From contig CANGME010000002.1 in the NCBI GenBank assembly GCA_947455145.1, forward strand, positions 124,001-188,000: a stretch of DNA of 64,000 bases. Direction: 5' to 3'. Within the stretch, counting starts at the first letter, position 1. Every line of letters begins with the position of its first letter. Positions 44,303 to 52,322 of the stretch are shown in pieces. Position numbers and translations under genes: made by a program. This DNA comes from Comamonadaceae bacterium (GTDB lineage Bacteria > Pseudomonadota > Gammaproteobacteria > Burkholderiales > Burkholderiaceae_C). The notes beneath the pieces were generated by a model. It searched no databases. It saw nothing but the letters and a program-made list of their open reading frames with translations, and was not told the origin of the DNA.

Positions 44303-46249
44303 TTGAGCAACAAAACACAGCAACTTAAGGCGTCGAAAAATGACGCTCACCCCAACCAGTTCGCCCTGCTACGCCAGCGCCGTTTCGCGCCTTTCTTCTG
44401 GACGCAATTCGCAGGCGCAGCCAACGACAACCTCTTCAAATTCGCCTTCACGGTGATGGTGACCTACCAGCTCAGTGTGGGCTGGATGCCGCCCGCGTTG
44501 GCCGGGTTGGTGATTGGTGCGCTGTTCATCCTGCCCTTTCTCCTTTTCTCGGCCACCAGCGGGCAACTGGCTGACAAGCTGGAGAAGACGCGCGTGATGC
44601 GCTTCGTCAAAAGCATGGAAATCGCCATCATGCTGATCGCGGCGGCTGGCTTCACCACCGGCCACGTGCCCACGCTCTTGGCCTGCACCTTCCTCATGGG
44701 CCTGCACTCCACGCTGTTCGGACCGGTCAAGTTTTCTTACCTGCCGCAGGTGCTGAGCGAGCGCGAGTTGACGGGCGGCAACGGCATGGTGGAGATGGGT
44801 ACGTTTGTCGCCATTTTGTTGGGCAATGTGGTGGGCGGGCTGTTGGTGGCGATGCCCGAAACCGGCCACCGTGATGTGGCTGTGGCCTGTGTGGTGCTGG
44901 CCATCATCGGCCGTGTGGTGGCGCAGTTCATCCCGGCGCAGGCCGTCACCGCACCTGACCTCAAAATCAACTGGAACCCGGTCACCGAGACCTGGAAAAA
45001 CCTGCAACTGGCCAGCGGTAACCTGGTGGTGTTTCGCTCGATGTTGGGCATCAGTTGGATGTGGTTTTTTGGCGCGGTGTTCTTGAGCCAGTTCCCCAGT
45101 TTTGCCAAAGAGGTGTTGCATGGCGATGCCCATGTGGCCTCGCTATTGTTGGTGGTGTTTTCCATCGGCATTGGCACCGGCTCGCTCTTGTGCGAGGTGC
45201 TGAGCCGCCGCCATGTGGAGATTGGTCTGGTGCCGCTGGGGGCCATCGGCATGAGCGTGTTTGCGGTTGACTTGTACTTCGCCTCACGCGCTTTGCCCGC
45301 CTCCGATTTGATGGGCTTGGCGGCCTTCATGGCTCAAACTGCGCACTGGCGCGTGATGGCCGACCTGCTGTTGCTCAGCCTGTTTGCCGGCCTGTACAGC
45401 GTGCCCATGTACGCGCTGATCCAGTTGCGCAGCCCGGCCACGCACCGCGCGCGCATCATCGCGGCCAACAATATTTTGAACGCGCTGTTCATGATCGGTA
45501 GCGCGGTGATTGCGGGTGCGCTGCTCAAGGCCAGCTTCAGCATCCCGCAGATTTTTCTGTTCACCGGTCTGGCCAACGCTGTGGTGGCGGGCTACATCTT
45601 CTTGCTGGTGCCCGAGTACCTGCTGCGTTTTGTGGCGTGGCTGCTGACGCACTTTGTGTACCGCTTCAAGGTGCAGGGCGAGCACCACATCCCCACCCAA
45701 GGCGCGGCCATTCTCACCTGTAACCATGTGAGCTATGTCGATGCCGTGTTGCTGATGGCCGCCAGCCCTCGCCCGATCCGCTTCATCATGGATCACCGCA
45801 TCTTCGCAGTGCCCGTCTTCGGCTGGTTGTTCAAACTGGCCAAGGCCATCCCCATCGCCCCGCGCGCCGAAGACCCCGCCGCCTACGAAGCCGCCTTCGC
45901 CGCCGCCGCCCAAGTGCTGCGCGAGGGCGACCTGCTCGCCATCTTCCCCGAGGGCGGCATCACCCGCGACGGCACGCTGCAAGCCTTCAAAGGCGGCATC
46001 ATGAAAATTCTGGAGCGCGCCCAAGCCGATGGTCTGACCGTGCCCGTGATACCGATGGCGCTGACGAATTTGTGGGGCTCCTACTTCAGCCGCATCGAAC
46101 AAGTCAAAGGCAACGCCGTCGCCATGGCCCGCCCGTTTCGGCGTGGGGTGTTTAACCGGGTGGGGTTGAATGTGGGTGTTCCGCTTGCTGCAAGTGAGGT
46201 GCAACCTGCTGTGTTGCAGGCGCGTGTGGCGGCTTTGCTGGTGGCGTGA
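44303..46249 (+). CDS. LplT-PlsC fusion: lysophospholipid transporter/acyltransferase
   Basis: A 648-residue bifunctional membrane protein. Residues ~25-440 are an MFS transporter of the LplT type (FWTQFAGAANDNLFKF, then TSGQLADKLEKTR). Residues ~455-640 are a PlsC acyltransferase with the HX4D motif H475-VSYV-D480 and the FPEG motif at 548-551. It probably flips lysophospholipid inward and reacylates it. In E. coli the acyltransferase (Aas) is fused to an acyl-ACP synthetase instead; that third part is absent here. The start is TTG 44303; no ATG precedes the conserved N-terminus. Confidence 0.9.
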   Translation: MSNKTQQLKASKNDAHPNQFALLRQRRFAPFFWTQFAGAANDNLFKFAFTVMVTYQLSVGWMPPALAGLVIGALFILPFLLFSATSGQLADKLEKTRVMRFVKSMEIAIMLIAAAGFTTGHVPTLLACTFLMGLHSTLFGPVKFSYLPQVLSERELTGGNGMVEMGTFVAILLGNVVGGLLVAMPETGHRDVAVACVVLAIIGRVVAQFIPAQAVTAPDLKINWNPVTETWKNLQLASGNLVVFRSMLGISWMWFFGAVFLSQFPSFAKEVLHGDAHVASLLLVVFSIGIGTGSLLCEVLSRRHVEIGLVPLGAIGMSVFAVDLYFASRALPASDLMGLAAFMAQTAHWRVMADLLLLSLFAGLYSVPMYALIQLRSPATHRARIIAANNILNALFMIGSAVIAGALLKASFSIPQIFLFTGLANAVVAGYIFLLVPEYLLRFVAWLLTHFVYRFKVQGEHHIPTQGAAILTCNHVSYVDAVLLMAASPRPIRFIMDHRIFAVPVFGWLFKLAKAIPIAPRAEDPAAYEAAFAAAAQVLREGDLLAIFPEGGITRDGTLQAFKGGIMKILERAQADGLTVPVIPMALTNLWGSYFSRIEQVKGNAVAMARPFRRGVFNRVGLNVGVPLAASEVQPAVLQARVAALLVA

Positions 46250-46262
46250 TCAAACTTTTCCG

Positions 46263-46287
46263 TTCGGGCTGAGCTTGTCGAAGCCCC
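46263..46287. repeat. Dispersed intergenic palindrome
   Basis: TTCGGGCTGAGCTTGTCGAA followed by GCCCC is a well-known dispersed repeat of beta- and gammaproteobacterial intergenic regions; GGGCT pairs with AGCCC. Confidence 0.7.
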
Positions 46288-46357
46288 CCCGAATACCGTC
46301 CCACACCACCCTGGCTGGCAAACGCACCAAGCGTCCGTGGCTGTTCTACGCGGCTCG

Positions 46358-46452
46358 CTCGCGCAGGATGTTGTGTAGTGCTCGATGTTGGTTGGCGTCA
46401 CCACCGTATTTGCTCGGCAAATTTTGCAGCAAGCGCGAATGGCCGCTACGCC
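46358..46452 (-). repeat. Left arm of a 95-nt inverted repeat
   Basis: The reverse complement aligns without gaps to 47463-47557: 69 of 95 positions agree by hand count, including a perfect 12-mer GGCCATTCGCGC and a perfect 20-mer ending CATCCTGCGCGAG. The arm faces its partner across the GIY-YIG gene. In translation both arms give similar peptide text (RSGHSR ... LHNILRE). Confidence 0.85.
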
Positions 46453-46586
46453 CCTCCACGGCCACTTGGTCCGTTGGCGGGTTTGGTTGAAGGGGGAACG
46501 GAAGATGCCGAGAGTGTCGTCGGATAAACTGGTATGGATAAATTAGGCGACTGCCCACATCAAGTTTGACCTCAGGAAGACAACCA

Positions 46587-47423
46587 ATGTCCATGTCATG
46601 GCGCGAAGCAATTGAACGGGTTCTCTCCGAGGAGGCGCGATCCCTACACTACTCCGAGATCTCCGAGTTAATTCTTTCCAAGGGGTATTACAAAACAGAC
46701 GGCGCAACGCCGGACGCTACTGTTAATGCGCAGATCACCAGCTCGATAAAGCACGACGGCGAAAATTCTCCTTTCCTTAAAGTCAGCCGCGGCACTTATG
46801 CTTTGCGCACCTCCAAACCGGCAACTGTGATCGCAATTCCCGCCAGTCCAGCTATCGCGCTACCGCCAGCCACACCGAAAGTTCTTAAGGAAGCTCAGAT
46901 ATCAACCGTTGAACAGGAGCCGGACGAATCCGTCATACGATGTCTCGGCATGTACTGGCAACGGGATCTCGTCGTTTGGAAGAGCGACCCCCGAGTTTTC
47001 GGGAAACAACAAGCACTTTCCAAGCCAGTCGATTTTGGTGCTCAGCGGGGTATATACATACTTTATGACCACCACACGGTCGTTTACGTAGGTCGTTCTG
47101 TGGACAGGCCCATCGGGAAACGACTGTACGAACACACCATTGACAGACTGGGAAGCCGGTGGAATCGCTTTTCGTGGTTCGGCCTTCTAAGCGTTACTGA
47201 TGACGGGAAGCTCGTCGAGATTCCAATCAAGGTCACGCTACCATCACTGATCGCGACTCTAGAAGCGCTGCTGATTGAAGCACTGGAACCGCCACAGAAC
47301 CGAAAACGCGGTGACGACTTCTCTGTCATGGAGTACATCCAAGACATAGACCCTGAGCTCAAAGAGCGCGAATTGCAGAATACGCTTCGCGCCATCGAGC
47401 AGAAGTTGCGCGGCCAGAGTTGA
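46587..47423 (+). CDS. HARE-HTH / GIY-YIG nuclease-like protein
   Basis: A 278-residue protein from ATG 46587 (AGGAAGA 7 bases upstream). Residues 3-75 are a HARE-HTH winged helix (MSWREAIERVLSEEARSLHY, ILSKGYY, SSIKHDGENSPFLKVSRGTY). A linker follows, then a GIY-YIG nuclease domain (about 150-245): G155-I-Y157, Y167-V-G169, R170/R179, H183, E226 and N238 (EPPQNRKRG). HARE-HTH domains occur in restriction and DNA-modification proteins and may sense modified DNA. The combination suggests a single-gene DNA-targeting defence or mobile-element protein. It is flanked by a 95-nt inverted repeat. Confidence 0.8.
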   Translation: MSMSWREAIERVLSEEARSLHYSEISELILSKGYYKTDGATPDATVNAQITSSIKHDGENSPFLKVSRGTYALRTSKPATVIAIPASPAIALPPATPKVLKEAQISTVEQEPDESVIRCLGMYWQRDLVVWKSDPRVFGKQQALSKPVDFGAQRGIYILYDHHTVVYVGRSVDRPIGKRLYEHTIDRLGSRWNRFSWFGLLSVTDDGKLVEIPIKVTLPSLIATLEALLIEALEPPQNRKRGDDFSVMEYIQDIDPELKERELQNTLRAIEQKLRGQS

Positions 47424-47462
47424 GTTTGGGGAGTGCTTGGATTAGGTCAATGCGTGGTGTCG

Positions 47463-47557
47463 GGCGCAGTGGCCATTCGCGCGGGCTACAAATTTCTGCT
47501 CGCCAATCCGGTAGTTACGCCAGCCCTGCAAGCAGGCTACACAACATCCTGCGCGAG
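47463..47557 (+). repeat. Right arm of a 95-nt inverted repeat
   Basis: Ungapped match to the reverse complement of 46358-46452, strongest at both ends. It begins 40 bases after the stop of the GIY-YIG gene; the left arm ends 134 bases before its start. Confidence 0.85.
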
Positions 47558-47629
47558 GGTGCCACGGAGAACGGCACTACCGTTGACCTGCCGTGCAGAC
47601 CAAGCTCGCGTGGCGAAGCTACAGAAGCC

Positions 47630-48079
47630 TCAGGCTGATTGACCTTGCCGCTTGTGGGTTGCTTCCCACCCCTTGCAAGCCAGCCCCACGACGACGGGTA
47701 TGGGTTTGCTGCCTGTGCGGTAGTGCGCGATCATGCGGCGCGTCATGCCCAGCGATTCGGCGGCCACTGTCAGCGACAGGTGGTTGCGCTCCATCCACGC
47801 TTCAAACTCGCTGGCGGTGGGCAGTCCGGCTTGTTCGCGGCTTAGCTCATACAGCCGGTCAGCGCCCAGATCCAGGCCACCGGGCCAGCCGATGCCGTGG
47901 CCCCACTCGTCGCGCTGCATTTTGGCAAAGAAGGTGGGGGTTGACAGTTTGGCAAAGGCGGCATTGCGTTTGGGCAGGTCGGTCAGGTTAACGCTCATGG
48001 TCTCACCAGTGCTCCAGACCAGCTCAATCACACCGTGCTCGACAACGCGAGCCGCTTGGATATTGGGTGGATTTTTCAT
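47630..48079 (-). CDS. DUF2442 domain protein with C-terminal helix-turn-helix
   Basis: A 149-residue protein. The first half (AARVVEHGVIELVWSTGETM, NLTDLPKRNAAFAKL) is a DUF2442 domain. The second half (SLTVAAESLGMTRRMIAHYRTG) is an HTH of the XRE kind. DUF2442 proteins typically pair with DUF4160 proteins and are treated as antitoxin-like partners. Here it lies directly downstream of a DUF4160 gene with a four-base ATGA overlap. The HTH suggests autoregulation of the pair. Confidence 0.75.
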   Translation of the reverse strand: MKNPPNIQAARVVEHGVIELVWSTGETMSVNLTDLPKRNAAFAKLSTPTFFAKMQRDEWGHGIGWPGGLDLGADRLYELSREQAGLPTASEFEAWMERNHLSLTVAAESLGMTRRMIAHYRTGSKPIPVVVGLACKGWEATHKRQGQSA

Positions 48080-48312
48080 GGGTTAAGCCTCCTGTACTCT
48101 GCAAAAAGTTCTTCCTTGTGCGCTGCAATCCACGCTAGCGCGGGTGCCAGCCGTGCCGTTGGCCGAATATGGCCGACTAACACTTGACCAGTCTCAATGC
48201 ACACGGAAACCCGTGAGCCATCTCTAAAACCGACGTGAACATGCGGCAGTGGATGCGGTTCATCGCCATTGACCCGAATCGCCCAGTCGTTTGCTTTGTG
48301 CACGGTTGGCAT
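48076..48312 (-). CDS. DUF4160 domain protein
   Basis: A 78-residue protein. AIRVNGDEPHPLPHVHVGFRD with the HPLPHVHV histidine cluster, and the following segment RPTARLAPALAWIAAHKEEL, are typical of DUF4160. It is the upstream partner of the DUF2442-HTH gene in an ATGA overlap. Such pairs are listed as putative toxin-antitoxin modules; activity here is inferred from arrangement only. Confidence 0.75.
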   Translation of the reverse strand: MPTVHKANDWAIRVNGDEPHPLPHVHVGFRDGSRVSVCIETGQVLVGHIRPTARLAPALAWIAAHKEELFAEYRRLNP

Positions 48313-48366
48313 GGTTGCTATTGTAGTGAAATGGTTACACCATGTCGAGAGAGCACCTTACCGCCG

Positions 48367-49272
48367 CTACTTGATCCCCGCCATCCCCGCCAACACCTCA
48401 CTCGTCGAAGCCGTGTCTTCCTGCGCCAAGCCCTGCGCCATGGCGGCGGTGTAGATGGCGGCGCTGGCGTTGAAGAGGGGGGTGGGGCAGTGGACGGACT
48501 TGGCCATGTCGCCGATGACTTGCATGTCTTTTTGCCAGACTTCCACCTTCATGGTAGGGGGTGAGTAGCTGCGCTGGATCATGAAGGGCATGCGCAGGCG
48601 CATGACGCCGGTGCCGATGACGGGGCTGTTGCCAAACAGGTCGAGCACGTCTTGCGGGTCTAGCCCCATCTTGCGCGCCAGGTTGACGGACTCGGCATAG
48701 GCCACGTTGTAGATGGCCACCAGGTGATTAGCGGCGAACTTCATCTTGGTGCCGTTGCCAAATGCGCCGACAAAAGGCACGTTGTCGGTGAAGACTCTGA
48801 GGATCGCCTCGACGCGTTTGAACGCGGGCTTGCTGCCGCTGGCAAAAATGGTCCAGGCGCGGTCTTTCATGCGCACGGCGGTGCCGCTGATGGGGCAGTC
48901 CAGCACGGTCATGCCCACGCGCTTGAGGGCTTTGAAGGCGTGGTTTTTGTCGTCGATGGGCAGGGTGCTGGTTTCGATCACGACCATCGCTTGCCCTGCT
49001 GCTTTGGGCTTGGCGGTGAGCAACTGATCGACGGTGGCGCGCAAGGCGTCAGAGGTGGCCAGGGCGATGATCAGGATGTCGGACGCATCGGCCACGGCGG
49101 CGGCTGATTTCAGGGCTTGGCCACCGGCGACTTTCAAGCGTTTGCAGGCGGCGGGCACGACATCAAAACCGGTGACGGGGTAGCCATTTTTGAGCAACTC
49201 CAGCGCCATGGCGCTGCCCATGATGCCCAGGCCGATGATGCCGATGGTGGGGTGGTGGGCTTGTGTGGTCAT
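48367..49272 (-). CDS. NAD(P)-dependent beta-hydroxyacid dehydrogenase
   Basis: A 301-residue enzyme of the 3-hydroxyisobutyrate dehydrogenase family. The Rossmann motif GIIGLGIMGSAMA, the substrate motif DCPISGTAVRMKD and the catalytic lysine K178 with N182 (GNGTKMKFAANHL) are all present. It lies four bases downstream of a Bug receptor gene on the same strand, so the receptor and dehydrogenase are co-transcribed and may serve uptake and oxidation of the same hydroxyacid. Substrate not determined. Confidence 0.88.
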   Translation of the reverse strand: MTTQAHHPTIGIIGLGIMGSAMALELLKNGYPVTGFDVVPAACKRLKVAGGQALKSAAAVADASDILIIALATSDALRATVDQLLTAKPKAAGQAMVVIETSTLPIDDKNHAFKALKRVGMTVLDCPISGTAVRMKDRAWTIFASGSKPAFKRVEAILRVFTDNVPFVGAFGNGTKMKFAANHLVAIYNVAYAESVNLARKMGLDPQDVLDLFGNSPVIGTGVMRLRMPFMIQRSYSPPTMKVEVWQKDMQVIGDMAKSVHCPTPLFNASAAIYTAAMAQGLAQEDTASTSEVLAGMAGIK

Positions 49273-49276
49273 GTTT

Positions 49277-50257
49277 TCAATCCGCCTTGATGTTGGCGGA
49301 CTTCACCACTGCGCCCCACTTGGCGATCTCGTCTTTGATGTACTGGCCAAAGTGCTCGGGCGTGTCGCCCACGGGCACTGCGCCTTGGCGCAGCAGGTCT
49401 TCTTCCACGTCTTTTTGCTGGAGGATGGCTACGATCTCGCGGTTCAGCTTGGTGATGATGTCTTGCGGGGTTTTCAAGGGCGCGACGATGCCGATCCACG
49501 AATACGCCTCATAGCCGGGCACGCCGCTCTCGGCAATGGTGGGCACATTGGGCAACGAGGCGAGCCGCTTAGCGCTGCCAATGGCCAGCGCGTTCAAGCG
49601 GCCGTCTTTCACCATGGGCAACACCGAAGGGATGCTGCTGTAGAGCATCTGCACCTGGCCCGCCAGCAAGTCAGCCGTGGCCGGGCCTTGGCCTTTGTAG
49701 GGCACGTGCACGGTGTTAACTTTGGCGAGTGAGTTCAACAACTCTCCCGCCAAGTGGCCGGAGTTGCCACTGCCCGGCGACGCAAAGAAAAGCGACCCCG
49801 GCTTGGCGCGCGCCAGTGTCAACAGCTCGGTCATGGTCTTGGCGGGCACGCTGGGGTGGGTGACGAGCAGCAGCGGGTAGATCACCATATTGGTGATGGG
49901 AATGAAATCTTTAGACGGGTTGTAGGGCAGCTTGTCGTACAAGCTTGGGTTCACGGCCATCGGGCCCGCAGCGGCAATGCCCAGCGTGTAACCATCGGGC
50001 GCGGCCTGCATCACCGCCGTCAAACCGACGATGCCATTGGCCCCGGCCTTGTTATCGATGATGACAGTCTGGCCCAGCCTTGTGGTGAGCTTCTCGGCCA
50101 CCAGGCGCGCAATGATGTCGTTGCCGCCACCGGGCGGGAAGGGCACGACCATGCGAATGGTTTTGGTGGGGTAGGCCTGGGCGAAGACCGTTGCTGCCGT
50201 GAAGCTGGCGACGGCGATCAGGGTTTGCAGGGTGGATTTCAGGGTGGCTTGGGGCAT
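49277..50257 (-). CDS. Bug/TctC-family receptor
   Basis: A 326-residue periplasmic binding protein with signal peptide (LIAVASFTAATVFAQA) and the Bug segments RMVVPFPPGGGNDIIARLVA and IIDNKAGANGIVGLTAVMQ. It precedes the hydroxyacid dehydrogenase gene by four bases. No permease is encoded nearby. Confidence 0.92.
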   Translation of the reverse strand: MPQATLKSTLQTLIAVASFTAATVFAQAYPTKTIRMVVPFPPGGGNDIIARLVAEKLTTRLGQTVIIDNKAGANGIVGLTAVMQAAPDGYTLGIAAAGPMAVNPSLYDKLPYNPSKDFIPITNMVIYPLLLVTHPSVPAKTMTELLTLARAKPGSLFFASPGSGNSGHLAGELLNSLAKVNTVHVPYKGQGPATADLLAGQVQMLYSSIPSVLPMVKDGRLNALAIGSAKRLASLPNVPTIAESGVPGYEAYSWIGIVAPLKTPQDIITKLNREIVAILQQKDVEEDLLRQGAVPVGDTPEHFGQYIKDEIAKWGAVVKSANIKAD

Positions 50258-50379
50258 GTCTTGTCTCCTGGGTTTTGTCTTGCATGAGTGTAGCGATGCG
50301 CGTAGGCACTATTCACCTGCGAGCTTTAGTCACATAATTCTCAGCGGCACCCCGCCATGAATCGTCCAATTCAAACCAC

Positions 50380-50385
50380 AAGGAG
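50380..50385 (+). promoter_or_regulatory. Ribosome binding site AAGGAG
   Basis: Located 7 bases before ATG 50393; it decides against the in-frame ATG 50357, which has no such site. Confidence 0.8.
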
Positions 50386-50392
50386 AGTAGGC

Positions 50393-51265
50393 ATGCACAC
50401 ATTGGGAAAGTGGGTCATCACCACGCTGGTCGTCATCAACACCAGCGCCGCTTGGGCGCAAAAGTCAGCGCAACTGGAACGTGGCAAGTATTTGATGGAG
50501 GGCGTGGTTGCCTGCGGCAACTGCCACTTTGTGCGCGGTGACAAGGGGCAGCCGCTGCTTGAGAAAGGCCTGTCCGGCGGCATGCTGTTTGACGAGCCGC
50601 CGTTCAAGGCCTATGCCGCCAACATCACGCCCGACAAAGACACCGGCATTGGCAAGTGGACCGACGCGCAATTGGCCAAGGCCATTCGAGAGGGCGTGCG
50701 GCCCGACAAAAGCCTGATTGGCCCGCCCATGCCAATCGAGTTTTATCGGCACATGTCAGACGCAGATCTGGCGGCCATCATCGCCTACCTGCGGGCCCAA
50801 CCTGCGGTGAAAAACGCGGTGCCCAAATCCACCTACAACATGCCTCTGCCACCCAGCTATGGCCCCGCCATCAAGGAGGTGAAAGCGCCCACCATGAGCA
50901 ACAAGGTGAAGTACGGCGAGTATTTGGCCAACATCGGCCACTGCATGGAGTGCCACACGCCGCGCAATGCCAAGGGCATGCTGCTGCACGACAAACTGGG
51001 CGCAGGCGGCATGGTGTTTAACGGGCCGTGGGGTGCGAGTGTTGCCCGCAATCTAACGCCTGACGCGTCAGGCCTGAAAGACTGGACTGACACACAAATT
51101 GCCAAGGCGATTCGTGAGGGCTTTGACCGCAACGGCCAGCACTACAAACCACCCATGGGCTTTGATTTTTACAAGAACATCAATGATGCTGACATGGGTG
51201 CTTTGATTGCTTATCTGCGCTCATTGAAACCCCAGGTGTTTGCTGGGGCGAAGTCGCCAACTTAA
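50393..51265 (+). CDS. Dihaem cytochrome c
   Basis: A 290-residue periplasmic electron carrier with a signal peptide (VITTLVVINTSAAWAQ) and two haem c sites, C41-GN-C44-H45 and C184-ME-C187-H188. Each half continues with the pattern GKWTDAQLAKAIREG / LKDWTDTQIAKAIREG and later DADLAAIIAYLRA / DADMGALIAYLRS, so the protein is an internal duplication. It resembles the cytochrome subunits that accept electrons from quinoprotein or flavoprotein dehydrogenases. No dehydrogenase gene adjoins it. The stop TAA shares the TTAA with the stop of the convergent TPR gene. Confidence 0.9.
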   Translation: MHTLGKWVITTLVVINTSAAWAQKSAQLERGKYLMEGVVACGNCHFVRGDKGQPLLEKGLSGGMLFDEPPFKAYAANITPDKDTGIGKWTDAQLAKAIREGVRPDKSLIGPPMPIEFYRHMSDADLAAIIAYLRAQPAVKNAVPKSTYNMPLPPSYGPAIKEVKAPTMSNKVKYGEYLANIGHCMECHTPRNAKGMLLHDKLGAGGMVFNGPWGASVARNLTPDASGLKDWTDTQIAKAIREGFDRNGQHYKPPMGFDFYKNINDADMGALIAYLRSLKPQVFAGAKSPT

Positions 51266-52188
51266 CTATCCCAGTCGCCACCACCGCCGCTGTCGGCCAC
51301 GCTGCCGCCGTCGTCCCAGGAGCTGGTGTCGTTGAGGCCCATGTTTTGGCCACCCATGTCGTAGTTATTAGCTACGGGCTGCATGTTGTTGCCCGAACTG
51401 TCGGTAGATTTGTTGGCGTTATCGTGCTCGCCGTTAAAGCTTTTCGCAATGGCTTGCGCAGCCATCACGCCAGCACCCACGGCCAAGCCGGTGGCTACAC
51501 CGCCCATGATGCGGCTGCCCATGCCGGGCGCTGCGGGTTGGCCATACATGGGCTGGCCCGGTTGACCATAGGCCGGTTGACCGGGTTGGCCCTGTGAAGG
51601 GTTCGCACCAAAGCCTTGCGGGCCGCTCAGGCCATTACCGGTCTGTGCAGGGTTACCGTAAGCTGATGCACCAGGTGCGGGGGCTTCGAAGGTTTGGGCC
51701 GCTTTTTTGCGGAAAAAGAAGAAGCCAAAAGCCATCACGCCCGCTGTCAGCACTAAAGGTAGAACCCAAGAACTGGCCGCAGGGGCGACTGGGGCAGCAT
51801 GCTCTACCGACCGTGAAGGCGATGGGTTGGCCGCCATGGGCCTAGGCGCTGCAGCAATTTGAGCGCGCAGGCTTTGCACGGCTTCGGGCTTGGCAAAAGC
51901 CAAGCCGGGCGTCAGCTTTTCAGCCGTGGCCAAAGCTTCAGCTGCGCGGTTGGCTTTGCCTTGTTTGGCAAACAACTCAGCCTGCACAAAGTGCGCTTTG
52001 CCGCTGTTGGGGTGGGCGATCAAAACCTGTTGGATCATGACTTGCGCCTGATCCAGTTGACCGGCTTGAGCCGCCGCGTTAATTTGACTCAGAGTGGGCT
52101 CAGCCTGCGCATACGCGAAGCCAAAGCCCAGCAGGGCGGCAATGGCAAGCCATTGGCCGAGGCGTTGCAATAGGGACACGTGGAACAT
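51262..52188 (-). CDS. TPR protein with membrane helix and Gly-rich acidic tail
   Basis: A 308-residue protein. After a signal peptide (QWLAIAALLGFGFAYAQAEP) come TPR-type helices (about residues 32-110: INAAAQAGQLDQAQVMIQQV, AKQGKANRAAEALATAEKL). A membrane helix (about 138-160) follows, then Gln/Gly/Pro-rich repeats (QPGQPAYGQPGQPMYGQPA) and a tail ending SGGGGDWDS. The DWD-type Gly-rich end is common in TPM-like and related envelope proteins. Function unknown. It overlaps the cytochrome gene by 4 bases at the stop. Confidence 0.75.
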   Translation of the reverse strand: MFHVSLLQRLGQWLAIAALLGFGFAYAQAEPTLSQINAAAQAGQLDQAQVMIQQVLIAHPNSGKAHFVQAELFAKQGKANRAAEALATAEKLTPGLAFAKPEAVQSLRAQIAAAPRPMAANPSPSRSVEHAAPVAPAASSWVLPLVLTAGVMAFGFFFFRKKAAQTFEAPAPGASAYGNPAQTGNGLSGPQGFGANPSQGQPGQPAYGQPGQPMYGQPAAPGMGSRIMGGVATGLAVGAGVMAAQAIAKSFNGEHDNANKSTDSSGNNMQPVANNYDMGGQNMGLNDTSSWDDGGSVADSGGGGDWDS

Positions 52189-52322
52189 GAGGGTTGCCTT
52201 TGGAGTTTGAACATCGAACAGGGGCTAGATGATGGCATAACGCACCAATTCAAGGGCCAGTAGGTGTAAAGCCCTTACAAGTGCAGGCATGATGCGGGGT
52301 CTGTCCAAACTGGAGTTTGACC

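Larger units (their letters stand above)
46250..46586. other. 337-base non-coding segment with two kinds of repeat
   Basis: Between the LplT-PlsC gene and the GIY-YIG gene. It holds a short dispersed palindrome at 46263-46287 and the left 95-nt inverted-repeat arm at 46358-46452. Weak open frames cross it but lack initiation signals. Confidence 0.6.

Noticed and set aside
45284-46204. 306-residue open frame on the minus strand
   Set aside because: Antisense to the LplT-PlsC fusion; composition rich in His, Gln, Gly and Arg as typical for shadow frames.
46170-46490. 106-residue plus-strand open frame
   Set aside because: Runs from the end of the LplT-PlsC gene through two repeat elements; explained by the repeats.
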